Assembly: GCF_004208415.1 (NCBI RefSeq)
Contig: NZ_CP035758.1
Location: 2,046,001 to 2,110,000 of the forward strand
DNA length: 64,000 nt
Direction of reading: 5' to 3'
From: Ktedonosporobacter rubrisoli
GTDB taxonomy: Bacteria > Chloroflexota > Ktedonobacteria > Ktedonobacterales > Ktedonobacteraceae
This document shows positions 24,333 to 33,565 of the stretch, piece after piece (position 1 is the stretch's first letter; every line of letters starts with the position of its first letter). The notes beneath the pieces were generated by a model. It saw only the letters and a list, made by a program, of their open reading frames with translations. It did not search any database and was not told the origin of the DNA. The position numbers and the translations under genes are program-made.

Positions 24333-25274
24333 ATGACTATGAAGTTTCCTATTGGGGTTACAATTTTTTCTCCCAGTGCGCAACAGACGCTTACCATGAT
24401 CAAGCAAGTGGAGCAACTTGGCATTCCCAGGGTCTGGATACCATCCTGGCCCGTAGGCCTTGACGGCTTAGCTATAGTGACTGCCGCTGCCGTCCAGACC
24501 AGCCAGATTGGCCTCGGCACTGCCATTACGATTACCTATCCGCGCCATCCTCTGACGCTGGCTAACGAGGCCCTGGTAGCGGCCGAACTGGCCCCTCAGC
24601 GCTTTCGCCTGGGGATAGGAGCCAGTCATAGGCCGGCTATCGAGGGCAACTATGGGCTTGACTTTATGCCGCCTCTTGCACGTTTGCGCGAATATATTAC
24701 GGTGCTGCGTGGTATGTTGTGGGAGGGACGCAGCGACTTTGAGGGTGAATACTATCGCGTCCACGCTCAATATTCCGCACCGCCGCCGCGAACGCCGATC
24801 GCCCTGGCCGCAATGCGCAAGAATATGCTTCGCCTGGCTGGCGAGCTCGCTGATGAAGCGATAGTTATCTGGTCGCCGCTCTCATACCTGAAATCGGTTG
24901 TTCTGCCTGCCCTGGAAGAGGGCGCAAAGCTCGCTGGCAGGCCACGACCAAAGCTGATTGCCAGCGCACCGATTGTGCTTGACAAAGATTTTGCTACCGT
25001 GCGCCAGATTGCTCAGAACGGCTTCTCGGTTTACAGATCATTTCCGACCTATCGAAGACTACTTGCTGAGGCCGGTTTTTCGCTTACCGCTGATGGCAAG
25101 TTGCCAGATGAATTTATCCATGATCACTACATTTATGGAGATCCTGATACGATTCGCCAGCGGCTTTACGCTTTACATGCCGCCGGCGTTGATGAGATCA
25201 TCACTGGTGTTGGCACCCGCAAAGATCCGGCGCGGGATACCAACGCGATTCTAGAATTACTTGCCAGCCTGTAG
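24333..25274 (+). CDS. LLM class flavin-dependent oxidoreductase
   Basis: A 313-residue luciferase-like monooxygenase-fold protein, probably F420- or FMN-dependent. Typical elements are IGLGTAITITYPRHPLTLANEALVAAEL, RFRLGIGASHRPAIEGNYG and the C-terminal GDPDTIRQRLYALHAAGVDEI. The length is normal. ATG 24333 is chosen because GGAAAGG lies 12 bases upstream; ATG 24312 and 24339 are alternatives. The GASHRP motif with PPLARLREYITVLRG fits the F420-dependent TIGR03564-like group. Substrate unknown; monocistronic. Confidence 0.9.
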   Translation: MTMKFPIGVTIFSPSAQQTLTMIKQVEQLGIPRVWIPSWPVGLDGLAIVTAAAVQTSQIGLGTAITITYPRHPLTLANEALVAAELAPQRFRLGIGASHRPAIEGNYGLDFMPPLARLREYITVLRGMLWEGRSDFEGEYYRVHAQYSAPPPRTPIALAAMRKNMLRLAGELADEAIVIWSPLSYLKSVVLPALEEGAKLAGRPRPKLIASAPIVLDKDFATVRQIAQNGFSVYRSFPTYRRLLAEAGFSLTADGKLPDEFIHDHYIYGDPDTIRQRLYALHAAGVDEIITGVGTRKDPARDTNAILELLASL

Positions 25275-25294
25275 GTTCCCTCCCATCAAGCCAG

Positions 25295-25331
25295 CTCCAC
25301 ACGCGGCCCCGCGCACGGGTCGTGCGTGGAG
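25295..25331. terminator. GC-rich hairpin between convergent genes
   Basis: CTCCAC (25295-25300) pairs with GTGGAG (25326-25331) with further GC pairing inside. It lies between the LLM gene and the binding-protein gene. No T run, so termination is inferred from position. Confidence 0.4.
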
Positions 25332-25345
25332 ACTTACAGGCAAGA

Positions 25346-27109
25346 TTATTGATAGTTGGAAGTATTAGCGCACGGCGTCGCCGTGGTAATATGGATATGG
25401 CCCCAATCGAAGGGATCGATAGACGATCCGCCGTAATTGGCTGGCAGCCCTACCAGGCAGGGCTTGTAAACAATCGACGATTGTTCCTGATAGATTGGTA
25501 ACCAGGCTACATCGTTGACCAACTGCTGCTCAGCTTGATGGTATTGCTGCATGCGCTCTTCATTGTTGGCATTGCCATCGGCCTTTTCCATCAATTGTTG
25601 GTTGGCAACTTGCTGAGCTACGTTGGCTGCATTATTCTGGCCATAGTTGATATCATTGTCAAGGCTGCCCTTATCAAACTGTAGCGTCAGCCAGTCCTGA
25701 GGATCGGGATAATCAGCACCCCAATCAAGGCGCCAGAGCGCGAGGCCCTTAGGATTATTCATCGCCGCAAGGCTGTCGTTGAGCAGCTTGTTGAAGTCAA
25801 CATCATCTATGCTGACCTTTACTCCAAGTACGCTCTGCCACATCTGCTGCACGACAGCTACCTCATCGCGATAATCTGCGCGGCCTCGCGTCGCGACGCT
25901 AAGCGTAAGTGGTGGCAAACTGGCAAGGCTCATACCCTCTTCCTGCAAACCTTCCTTCAATAACTGTCTGGCCTTCTCAGGATTGCCTTTCGTCGATGTT
26001 GTCCCATCGGGGCCGGTCAGGTTTGCATAGTAGCCGGGCATGCCCTTGGGCACAAGATGATTGGTAGGGGTAACTGCATCCTTGTAGACGTTGTGGGCGA
26101 TTCTATCCTTGTCAAGGGCCAGCGCGAAGGCCTGGCGCACTTTGATGTTGTCAAAAGGCTTGACAAGGTAATTCATCTTATAGAAGTAGATAAAGAGCCG
26201 ATCGAAGTTGTGATATTGCCCGTTCGGGAGAGATCTTGCCCTCTGAACTTGCTCAGGAGGTACCTTTGCGCTGCTTATACGCCCAACCTGATAATCCTTG
26301 TAGGCGGTATCAGAATCTTTGTAGAAGGGCATCACAACCTTCTTCAATTGCGGTTTGGGGCCGTAGTAGTAAGGATTGGGCACAAAGGTTACACCGTGAT
26401 CATGCTCATACTTCTCAACTTTCCAGGGGCCGGCGCTTCCGCCCTCAGTGAGATGATCAGTAAATTTGCTGTCTGTGTACTTATCGATAAGGCTCTTCTC
26501 TACGACAAATGCCGTATTGTAGGTAAGGGTATCAAGAAAATAGACGGCGGGCTGAAAGGTAATCAGAACTACAGTTTGTGGATCAGGAGTCTTGATACTA
26601 TCGCCGATCAATGTGCTGATCTTGCCAGACGCGCGCTTGTCGGCATCCTTGAGCAGGTTTAGATAAATAGGCGCCACGCTTGATTTAAGCTCAGGCTTAA
26701 GGGCACGGTCAATGCTATAGGCTACGTCAGCTGAGGTAAGCGGAGTGCCATCGCTAAACTTCAAATTGGGGCGTAGCTTAAAAGTCCAGGTCACACCGTC
26801 ATGGGCCACGCTATAGGATTGGGCCAGGTCGGGGATAACTTCGTTCTGATCGTTGAGGGTGACAAGACCCGTGAAGTTCATCATGATCGCCGTGATCGAG
26901 TTCGCGTCGCTAGCCTTGGCCGGATCAAAAGAGTCGAGATCGGAGATTCCTGGTAAGGGAAGTATGGCGATTTGCTGGTTGTCTGGCGCCATCTCGGCCT
27001 TTGGCGCTGTCTGCGCGCCCCCAGAGCTACCGCAGGCGGCCAGCAAGATGGTAAATAAACAGAATATGGTCGGTAACAGCTTATTTCCTGTTGAGGTCTT
27101 GATTTTCAC
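25346..27109 (-). CDS. Oligopeptide-type ABC transporter substrate-binding lipoprotein
   Basis: A 587-residue family 5 extracellular solute-binding protein (OppA/DppA type), which captures peptides or other solutes for an ABC importer. The N-terminus is a lipoprotein signal: Lys-rich start, hydrophobic FCLFTILL and lipobox LAAC with Cys at residue 26. The family signature follows (DGVTWTFKLRPNLKFSDGTPLTSADVAYSIDRAL). GTG 27109 has AGGAGAAAA upstream. No permease or ATPase genes are adjacent, so it is an orphan binding protein that must use components encoded elsewhere. APC permeases start upstream in the opposite direction. Confidence 0.94.
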   Translation of the reverse strand: MKIKTSTGNKLLPTIFCLFTILLAACGSSGGAQTAPKAEMAPDNQQIAILPLPGISDLDSFDPAKASDANSITAIMMNFTGLVTLNDQNEVIPDLAQSYSVAHDGVTWTFKLRPNLKFSDGTPLTSADVAYSIDRALKPELKSSVAPIYLNLLKDADKRASGKISTLIGDSIKTPDPQTVVLITFQPAVYFLDTLTYNTAFVVEKSLIDKYTDSKFTDHLTEGGSAGPWKVEKYEHDHGVTFVPNPYYYGPKPQLKKVVMPFYKDSDTAYKDYQVGRISSAKVPPEQVQRARSLPNGQYHNFDRLFIYFYKMNYLVKPFDNIKVRQAFALALDKDRIAHNVYKDAVTPTNHLVPKGMPGYYANLTGPDGTTSTKGNPEKARQLLKEGLQEEGMSLASLPPLTLSVATRGRADYRDEVAVVQQMWQSVLGVKVSIDDVDFNKLLNDSLAAMNNPKGLALWRLDWGADYPDPQDWLTLQFDKGSLDNDINYGQNNAANVAQQVANQQLMEKADGNANNEERMQQYHQAEQQLVNDVAWLPIYQEQSSIVYKPCLVGLPANYGGSSIDPFDWGHIHITTATPCANTSNYQ

Positions 27110-27337
27110 GAGTGATTTTCTCCTGCTTGCATTTTGTTGTGGTCACAGGTGTCTTACAGAAAATGTTGGGGATAGCCGTTGCATACCAGGTGTTGAGCAT
27201 GAAATCTTAGATACTCCACCTCCTCAAGATGGCTTTGGGATACGTATATCCTTCAAGATAGTGCAATCCTTATGGCAAGTATAGCTTTTTTATTAGCGAA
27301 AATCAAGTATTCTTTGATTTTTGCTGTAGCAAAAATG

Positions 27338-27418
27338 GAGTTGATATAGAAGATTTATTAAGTCATCTTTGGAAATTTTATAGAAGATAGAGTTGATATA
27401 GAAGATTCATTAAGTCAT
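27338..27418 (+). repeat. Two 29-bp direct repeats, 52-bp period
   Basis: Copies at 27338-27366 and 27390-27418 start GAGTTGATATAGAAGATT and end ATTAAGTCAT; they differ at one base. The 23 bases between also contain TATAGAAGAT. They lie in the 850-base region between the binding-protein and permease genes. Two copies are too few for a CRISPR array. Confidence 0.75.
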
Positions 27419-27686
27419 GTTCATGAAGAGATACAGATGATTAAAAGCATTTTTCTTCTGACTAGGAGCAGAAGAGATAGGAAGAAGAAATAGATACTTC
27501 ACTCAACAGGCTACCTTCGGCTCTTGATGAGTATATCTGACTCAGAGAGAACGAACCAATCAACGTGAAGGAAGCTCGCTAGGCAAGCTTGCTGCGTTTT
27601 GTGCTAAGCAAGCTTTCAACATTATTACAAGTAGTACAAATATCTTATTCTTCGTAAGTATTTTCAATAAAATAATGGTCGATTGC

Positions 27687-27955
27687 TATAATGGCCTTAC
27701 AAGAAAAAGTAGTGAGAGAGGCAATAGTATAATGAAGACTGTACAAGTGTTTATCGGGGTGAGCTATCCGCAGACTCCGCCTCTCTTTTCTCCTGCTCGC
27801 CCACATGTACTTCTTCTGTGACCCATCTGAGATGAAAGGATGCTCTCTATGATTTCTCTGCACGGAAGATCATCGTTGCCTGTGCACGTCAAGGGCAAAT
27901 GGGATAAGGCTGTGCGCCTTTGCCCACCTGTTATCAAGGCAAGAGGAGGCTATTG
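27687..27955 (+). promoter_or_regulatory. Promoter and structured leader of the first APC permease
   Basis: An extended -10 (TGCTATAAT ending at 27692) and a second TATAAT (27728-27733) precede a leader of over 200 bases. Just before the ribosome site, GGGCAAA (27893-27899) pairs with TTTGCCC (27919-27925), with an inner AAGGC/GCCTT. The leader also has GGGTGAGC/GCTCGCCC arms. No known riboswitch class was recognised. Confidence 0.45.
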
Positions 27956-29518
27956 ATGCAACACTCCTCACCGCCCACAAGCGCCCCACCGCTCCGTTCG
28001 CAGCTCTACGTGCCACGGGTGTTGGCTCCTACACTGCGCCCACTTGATGGGATAGGGCTCTTCTTTTTGGTCCTCTTTTTCTTGACCAACGTGCCCAACA
28101 TTGTTCCCGCTGGTGTCTCGGTATTTCCTTATTGGGGTATTGGGCTGCTCGGCTTTTTTGTCCCTGCATTGGTGGCAACGGCTCAACTGGCCATCCTTTT
28201 TCCATATGCGGGAGGTATTTACGCCTGGACGGCTCATGCCCTTGGGCGCCCCTGGAGCTTTATTGCTGGTTTTTGTGCCTGGAGCCCCAGTATTCCGCTC
28301 ATTGTGAGTACGCCGGCTCTCTGGATCAGCGTTCTGCAGGGGATCAATCCCCACTGGCTCACCGAATCCTGGCAACAGTTGCTCTGTATTCTGGGTCTCA
28401 TTCTGCTTTCGGCGGTCCTCTCCCTTCAGCGGGTTCGCCTGATTCTCCGTCTCATGAATGCTGCTGCGCTCTGTATGCTTATTGGTGTGCTGCTCTTTTG
28501 CGCAGCTAGCCTTTTCTGGCTGTTTGCAGGTCATGGCCCTGCGGTGAGCTTTAGTCATCCCGCCGATTGGGTACCCAACATTAACCTGGCCACCGGGTCG
28601 CTGGCTTCCTTTGGCGTGATCGGGCTGACATTTATGGGCATCGATAGTCCGGCCCGACTGCTGGGAGAAATCCACCCGGACTATCAGCAAGAGGCTGCGC
28701 GTCGGCGACTCATCATACGCCATGTGCTTATCGGTGGTCTGCTAGTGTTCTTGTGCTATCTGCTCACTTCGTTTGCCATGCTGGTGCTTGGTGGAAATGC
28801 TGCCTTTTATCAGTTGGCTGCCCCGATTCTATTAACCGATCAGATCTTAGGCAAGTTCTGTGGGAGCATCGTGGCAGTGGGTTGGTTAGCCTTTCTACTG
28901 TTTGCCACGGTTGCCTACCAGATCACCAATGCTCGCCTGCTCTTTGTCGCAGGTATTGATGAGCGCATCCCTCTCTGGTTTGGGCAGGTTCATCCCCAAC
29001 GACGCGTGCCGCAGCATGCGTTGCTCTTTCAGACTGTGCTTTCGCTGCTAGCAGCCGGCATAATCTACGGGGTTCTGGCCTATGTCTTTCCCCATTTCTT
29101 TGCTCTCAAGCCGGCCGATGCGGCCAATGCCTCTTTGCAAGTGGTTCTGGCGAGCCTTTCTGTCATGTGGATTGTCGCCACTATGTTCCTCTTTTTCAAC
29201 CTGTTAGCCTTATGCATACGCCGTGCCCTCCCTTCGGCGGGGCCACAACGTCTATTGCCTGCTGGCCTGCTCATGGTGCTCTCGTTCTCTGGCATTGTCT
29301 TCGGGTTGCTCTTCATTGCCGATACAATCCTTTATTCCTGGACCCCAACCATTCCGGCGGGAATCTGGGCGTATCTTATTATCGGCTTTGTGCTCATTAT
29401 CATCATCCTCATGTTGATCTTGAGCTTCTATGGTCGTAGCCAGGCCGACTACGAGGGCCTTAGCCGCACATTTGAAGCGACTGAACAGCTGACTGGCGGG
29501 GAGAAAACATCTTCTTGA
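27956..29518 (+). CDS. APC family amino-acid permease (first of a tandem pair)
   Basis: A 520-residue multi-helix permease of the amino acid-polyamine-organocation superfamily, about twelve membrane segments. The first helix carries LFFLVLFFLTNVPNIVPAGVS and the next FFVPALVATAQLAILFPYAGGIYAWTAHALG, the usual APC consensus region. ATG 27956 is supported by AGAGGAGG 6 bases upstream; the frame before it lacks support. A second, diverged APC gene follows after 241 bases with its own promoter. Substrates are not inferable. A long leader with hairpins precedes the gene. Confidence 0.92.
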   Translation: MQHSSPPTSAPPLRSQLYVPRVLAPTLRPLDGIGLFFLVLFFLTNVPNIVPAGVSVFPYWGIGLLGFFVPALVATAQLAILFPYAGGIYAWTAHALGRPWSFIAGFCAWSPSIPLIVSTPALWISVLQGINPHWLTESWQQLLCILGLILLSAVLSLQRVRLILRLMNAAALCMLIGVLLFCAASLFWLFAGHGPAVSFSHPADWVPNINLATGSLASFGVIGLTFMGIDSPARLLGEIHPDYQQEAARRRLIIRHVLIGGLLVFLCYLLTSFAMLVLGGNAAFYQLAAPILLTDQILGKFCGSIVAVGWLAFLLFATVAYQITNARLLFVAGIDERIPLWFGQVHPQRRVPQHALLFQTVLSLLAAGIIYGVLAYVFPHFFALKPADAANASLQVVLASLSVMWIVATMFLFFNLLALCIRRALPSAGPQRLLPAGLLMVLSFSGIVFGLLFIADTILYSWTPTIPAGIWAYLIIGFVLIIIILMLILSFYGRSQADYEGLSRTFEATEQLTGGEKTSS

Positions 29519-29566
29519 AGAGGTGGCGAATTCTATCTCTGCAGGAGATGAACATTTGAAACACAC

Positions 29567-29670
29567 TTGACCAGTGTGAAGCTTCTCCCTATACTACAAC
29601 CAGAACCAAAGGAGCGGTTTTTTCTGTTTCTCCCTTAAGCTTGAACACTTGAGCTTGTAGGGGGAAACAG
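29567..29670 (+). promoter_or_regulatory. Promoter and large leader hairpin of the second APC permease
   Basis: TTGACC (29567-29572), a 17-bp spacer and TATACT (29590-29595) form a strong promoter. The leader then has a 47-base stem-loop: CTGTTTC (29624-29630) with GAAACAG (29664-29670), TCCCT with AGGGG, and inner AAGCT/AGCTT. No T run follows, so it is more likely an RNA regulatory structure than a terminator. Confidence 0.6.
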
Positions 29671-29759
29671 AGAGATCCCCTTGTTCTTCTCTTTGCGCGC
29701 CCTGCGCAGGGAAAGTTCGTCAGCTTTTCTCTTACGCACTATTGTGTAGAAAGGATTCT

Positions 29760-31349
29760 ATGGCGATGACCAGCAATGAACCGCGCGCCTCCTCTGAAAG
29801 CCGAACGCTGCATCCCGATGCCCTTGGCCTTGGCAGCGTGCTCTATTTGAGTATGGCTGGTGCTGCCGTCCTGGCGGCAGTGATTACTAATGTCCCTCTC
29901 ATTGCGTCCCAGGCCGGAGCTAGCGTCCCACTCGTCTTTGTCGCCGCTGGTGTTGGCCTGCTCTCGTTTACCCCTGCTATTGTCTCATTCTCGCGGCGCT
30001 CTAGCTCGGCTGGTGGGTTTGCCAGCTGGATTGCCACAGGTCTTGGCACGCGAGCCGGCCTGCTTTCCGGTTGGCTCATGGCCGGAGGCTATACGCTCTT
30101 TACGACTTCTGTACTTATCTTACTTGGTTCTCTGCTACAGAGCGCTCTGAGCAGTTATCTGCACTTCAACATTCCTGGCGGCTGGGTGACCTATACTGTG
30201 CTTGCCACGCTCCTTACCTTTGGGGCTGCCGTGCTCGATATTTCCCTGGCCTCGCGTGGCGTCGTCATTTTCATGCTTCTCGAACTCATAACTTTGCTAA
30301 TTCTCGATACGGCGATTACCCTCAAAGGGGGAGCGCATGGCCATGACCTGAGTCCCTGGAGCCTGGCCGGAACAAGCGTGGCCGGAGCCGCGCCGGGAGG
30401 GCTGTTGGGCCTGCTGGATGGGATGGTTCTTGGTGTCTGGATGTTTGTTGGCTTTGATACGAGTGCTGTCTATGGGGAAGAGGCTCGTCGTCCGCGTGTG
30501 GCTGTCCCGGTTGCTTTGCTCTTCTCCATTCTTGTCTTGCTCTTGCTCTATCTGTGGTCGTCCTACAGCGCGGTAATCGGCTTCGGCTGGGAGCATGCCG
30601 CTGACCAGTTGGGTAAGGGCGGCTACCAATCCTCCTATCAGCTGGGAGCCAGGTATGTGGGCGGCTGGTTTGCCGAAGTCATGAACATTCTTAATATTTC
30701 GAGCAATCTGGCTTGTGCCCTGGCCTTTGCCCTGGCCTGCGGGCGCTATCTCTTTGACCTGGGACGTAAGCAATTGCTACCTTCCCAGTTGGGGAGCACG
30801 CATCCCCGCTGGAAGAGCCCACATAAAGCGCTCCTGGTCCAGGCTCTATTCACGTTGGTCCTGGTCCTGCTGCTGGCTCTCGTGCAGCAGAAAACTCAGG
30901 CGGATGGGGGCACGAGCTATCGTCTGAGCTTGTCACTGGGTGAGGCCGGCTGGAGCCAGACCGATGGGACCAATCCCTATCTCTGGTTGTCTACGACTGG
31001 AACGATGGCCATTCTTCTGGTCTATATTCTTGTGAATCTTGCGGCCGTGAGGGCCTGGCTGCGCCAGGATAGGCAGGCAGGAAGGCTAAAGCTTCCTTCA
31101 CTCGTGTGCTCAGCGCTTGCCTTGCTCAGTTCGCTGATCTTTGCCTTGCCCCTGGCTTCTTTTATCTTGCCTGCTATTCCTGGAACAGTGGGAAACTACT
31201 TTACGAGCCTTGGTTTTGCCGCCACTCCTTTCCCTTTGAATATTTTGCCTCTGCTCGTGTTGCTCTGGGTTCTAGGAGGAGCCCTTCTGCTCTTACGTCT
31301 GTCGTCTCGCACGCAGCGGACGCCCGCAGAGAGTGTGCAGGAAGAGTAA
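29760..31349 (+). CDS. APC family amino-acid permease (second of a tandem pair)
   Basis: A 529-residue APC superfamily transporter of about twelve helices. It shares the family pattern ITNVPLIASQAGASVPLVFVAAGVGLLSF and FVGFDTSAVYGEEARRPRVAVP, the conserved TM6 region of APC proteins. Start ATG 29760 follows AAAGG; earlier codons in the frame lack support. It differs clearly from the upstream permease, so the pair is not a recent duplication. It has its own promoter and structured leader, and a hairpin follows at 31462-31498. Confidence 0.92.
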   Translation: MAMTSNEPRASSESRTLHPDALGLGSVLYLSMAGAAVLAAVITNVPLIASQAGASVPLVFVAAGVGLLSFTPAIVSFSRRSSSAGGFASWIATGLGTRAGLLSGWLMAGGYTLFTTSVLILLGSLLQSALSSYLHFNIPGGWVTYTVLATLLTFGAAVLDISLASRGVVIFMLLELITLLILDTAITLKGGAHGHDLSPWSLAGTSVAGAAPGGLLGLLDGMVLGVWMFVGFDTSAVYGEEARRPRVAVPVALLFSILVLLLLYLWSSYSAVIGFGWEHAADQLGKGGYQSSYQLGARYVGGWFAEVMNILNISSNLACALAFALACGRYLFDLGRKQLLPSQLGSTHPRWKSPHKALLVQALFTLVLVLLLALVQQKTQADGGTSYRLSLSLGEAGWSQTDGTNPYLWLSTTGTMAILLVYILVNLAAVRAWLRQDRQAGRLKLPSLVCSALALLSSLIFALPLASFILPAIPGTVGNYFTSLGFAATPFPLNILPLLVLLWVLGGALLLLRLSSRTQRTPAESVQEE

Positions 31350-31461
31350 CATAACAAGCAGCAGCTATGGTCCGAGCAGGGATTGAATGTAGATGCAATG
31401 GGTAGCCCGGCTCTCCCTCTGAAAGTTTGCGGGTGTGAGCCCTGGGCAGTTTAGAGATGAT

Positions 31462-31498
31462 GCTCTTGAGGAGAAGGTGTCAGGCCCTCCTCAAGAGC
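31462..31498 (+). terminator. Hairpin after the second permease
   Basis: GCTCTTGAGGA (31462-31472) and TCCTCAAGAGC (31488-31498) form an exact 11-bp stem, about 110 bases after the stop codon. No T run. The rest of 31350-31649 shows nothing. Confidence 0.6.
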
Positions 31499-31649
31499 GC
31501 TGTTGCTGGTCTTGCCTGGCATATGGCTGCACCAGGCAGCGACTAACCATAAAAAATCCTTATCGCCATTATAGCCTTTATGAACTTGTTTTATCGACTG
31601 GGGCACAGTATGCTAAGAACAGCATCATTGAGAAGAAGGAGAAGAGCCC

Positions 31650-32285
31650 GTGCTACAGATCAAACAAACTTTAGAGGCAGCTTTGAACAGGCAGTATCCG
31701 TGTCCCAAGGGGATACCCGGACGCCTGATTGGAGAATTAATGGTGCGCCAACACAAAATAGAGACGCACTGGAGCGTCTCTTTGGCTGATGTGCAGTCGA
31801 CAGATTGTGTTTTAGAATTGGGCTTTGGGGCTGGCAAGGCTATTGAACTCTTGGCCGCAAGAGCCAGGCAGGGACAGGTCTATGGCCTCGATATCTCGCC
31901 GACAATGGTCAAGCGGGCAAGCGAGCGCAATTCACGGGCCATCAGGGCCGGGCGGGTTATCTTGCGGCAAGGAGATATCGCGCAGCTTCCTTTTGCCGAC
32001 TGCCAATTCGATACAATTGTCAGCATTCATACTTTCTACTTCTGGTCTGATCCACAAGCTGTCTTCACTGAAATCTTGCGCGTCCTCAAGCCAGGTGGCA
32101 AGCTTATTTGCATCCTGGCTACCGGGAAAATGGGCGAGAGCGACTACTATCAATCGATAGTAGATACCCAGACGCTTCCCCTGATGCGCAGCCTTGGCTT
32201 TACAGATGTCTCAACCTGCCAGGGCCCACTCTCGCGCCAGTTCAAAATTCTCGCCATGCTTGGCAGCAGGCCCGTGGCTTCTTGA
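31650..32285 (+). CDS. Class I SAM-dependent methyltransferase
   Basis: A 211-residue Rossmann-fold methyltransferase. Motif I is VLELGFGAGKAIELLA, motif II the acidic VYGLDISPTMVKRA, then QGDIAQLPFADCQFDTIVSIHTFYFW (motif IV) and LRVLKPGGKLI (motif V/VI), as in Methyltransf_11. GTG 31650 follows GAAGGAGAAG. Small-molecule substrate is likely but unknown. It precedes the MerR gene by about 115 bases on the same strand, but MerR has its own promoter. Confidence 0.92.
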   Translation: MLQIKQTLEAALNRQYPCPKGIPGRLIGELMVRQHKIETHWSVSLADVQSTDCVLELGFGAGKAIELLAARARQGQVYGLDISPTMVKRASERNSRAIRAGRVILRQGDIAQLPFADCQFDTIVSIHTFYFWSDPQAVFTEILRVLKPGGKLICILATGKMGESDYYQSIVDTQTLPLMRSLGFTDVSTCQGPLSRQFKILAMLGSRPVAS

Positions 32286-32361
32286 CTTGCGCTAAATTAT
32301 GATGAAGATATACTTTTTCATCACACTTCTGCTTTATGCTACCTGCTGTAAAGAAAAGCTC

Positions 32362-32392
32362 TTGACTTAGAGTATACTCAAAGGTTTATGCT
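32362..32392 (+). promoter_or_regulatory. MerR-type promoter with 19-bp spacer
   Basis: TTGACT (32362-32367), a 19-bp spacer and TATGCT (32387-32392). The spacer contains the perfect palindrome GAGTATACTC. The long spacer with central dyad is the hallmark of promoters controlled by MerR-family proteins, so the downstream MerR gene is probably autoregulated. Confidence 0.75.
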
Positions 32393-32399
32393 ATTGAGT

Positions 32400-32852
32400 A
32401 TGAGTAACGAATACACTATCCAGCAAGCAGCCGAGCTTACAGGCATTAGCACACATACGTTGCGCTACTATGAGCGTATTGGCCTGCTTATACCGGTTGG
32501 GCGCTTAGATAATGGCTATCGCTATTATACTGATGACGACCTGGCCAACATACGCTTTCTCAGCCTGTTGCGGGCTACTGGTATGCCCATTCGCCAGATG
32601 ACAAGGTTTGTAGAGCTGGGCCGGGCGGGCGACGAAACGCTTGACGAGCGCCGTGCTCTGCTGGCCGAACATCGCGATGAGCTCATGCAGCATTTTGAGC
32701 AGATCCAACGCTGCCTGCATGCTGTGAACAAAAAAATTGCTCACTACGATGGACTGGCAGTAGATTGCTCAGACGAGGACCAGGGCTACTGGGAGCTGCG
32801 CTTGCGTGGGCAACAGTTGCATAAAGTTGGCGAGCCGGCCGCAGGACTATAA
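32400..32852 (+). CDS. MerR family transcriptional regulator
   Basis: A 150-residue MerR protein: YTIQQAAELTGISTHTLRYYERIGLLIP is the helix-turn-helix, NGYRYYTDDDLANIRFLSLLRATGMPI the wing and second helix pair, and a long dimerisation coiled coil follows (RALLAEHRDELMQHFEQIQRCLHAV). The profile resembles the AdhR/YfmP-like branch that responds to aldehydes or quinones rather than metals. ATG 32400 is chosen because ATG 32388 overlaps the -10 element and the predicted transcription start falls at about 32398-32400, so the mRNA is probably leaderless. No obvious divergent target gene is present. Confidence 0.92.
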   Translation: MSNEYTIQQAAELTGISTHTLRYYERIGLLIPVGRLDNGYRYYTDDDLANIRFLSLLRATGMPIRQMTRFVELGRAGDETLDERRALLAEHRDELMQHFEQIQRCLHAVNKKIAHYDGLAVDCSDEDQGYWELRLRGQQLHKVGEPAAGL

Positions 32853-32950
32853 GCTTTCTCATCCGTGGCTTTCGATAGAAGAAGCAAGGATATAGAAGCT
32901 ATTTGTAGGCATTCTTTAATGCAAATGATAATGGAAGAAGTAAAACGTCA

Positions 32951-33455
32951 ATGACGAGCAGCAATGATTCTGAAGCAGAGATGCAGGCTAATACCCCATC
33001 TCTCCCTGCCGTGTTTTTGCAGCCGGGCGAGGGAGAGTTAATAGATTATCGCGACGGTGATACCCTCACTCGTGCTGGCCTCGGGCGAAGCGACAGGAGG
33101 CGCCTTCAGCGTTGTTGAACATCGTTTGGCCCCTGGTGGGGCTGGCTCTCCTCCGCCGCATCGTCATAAGCAGCTATGCGATGCTTTCTATATCCTCGAA
33201 GGTACGCTCACGTTACGAATCGGCGATCGCCTGGTTTCTGCCGGTGCTGGAGCCTTTGCTTGCTTTTCGCCTGGCGTTGTCCACTCATTTGCCAACCACA
33301 GCAATAAAGAAGTGAGGGTCCTTAATATCAATGCGCCAGGCGGCTGGGATCGGGTATTGCGTGCCCTTGCTACAGCTAGCCTTGCAGAAACTGTCACCTC
33401 GCAAGAAGTAGGCGAGATTTCCAGCAACTTTGACATGGAGGTAATTGCTGAGTAG
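32951..33455 (+). pseudogene. Cupin domain protein with a +1 frameshift
   Basis: A single-domain cupin. ATG 32951 opens a frame (MTSSNDSEAEMQANTPSLPA, FLQPGEGELIDYRDGD) that matches the N-terminus of such proteins; after about 33060 the homology continues in the +1 frame as LVLASGEATGGAFSVVEHRLA. Cupin motif 1 reads HRHKQLCDAFYILEG (HxH with Asp in place of Glu) and motif 2 SPGVVHSFAN. The shift equals one inserted base between 33055 and 33070. From GTG 33057 alone a 132-residue cupin core could still be made, but no ribosome site is seen there. Confidence 0.75.
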
Positions 33456-33565
33456 CAACTTGTAGAGGTCTAAGCTTATTCTGCGCCCTGCTTAGCAGGC
33501 GCTAAGCAAGAAATTGACTTCAATAAGCCCTGCCTCAGCGTTGATATTCTGGCAGGGCTCTCTAT

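Noticed and set aside
27338..27418. Direct repeats as a CRISPR array
   Set aside because: Only two copies, a 23-base spacer, and no cas genes nearby.
27968..28723. 251-codon minus-strand frame inside the first APC permease
   Set aside because: Antisense shadow of the permease; polar low-complexity sequence without a ribosome site.
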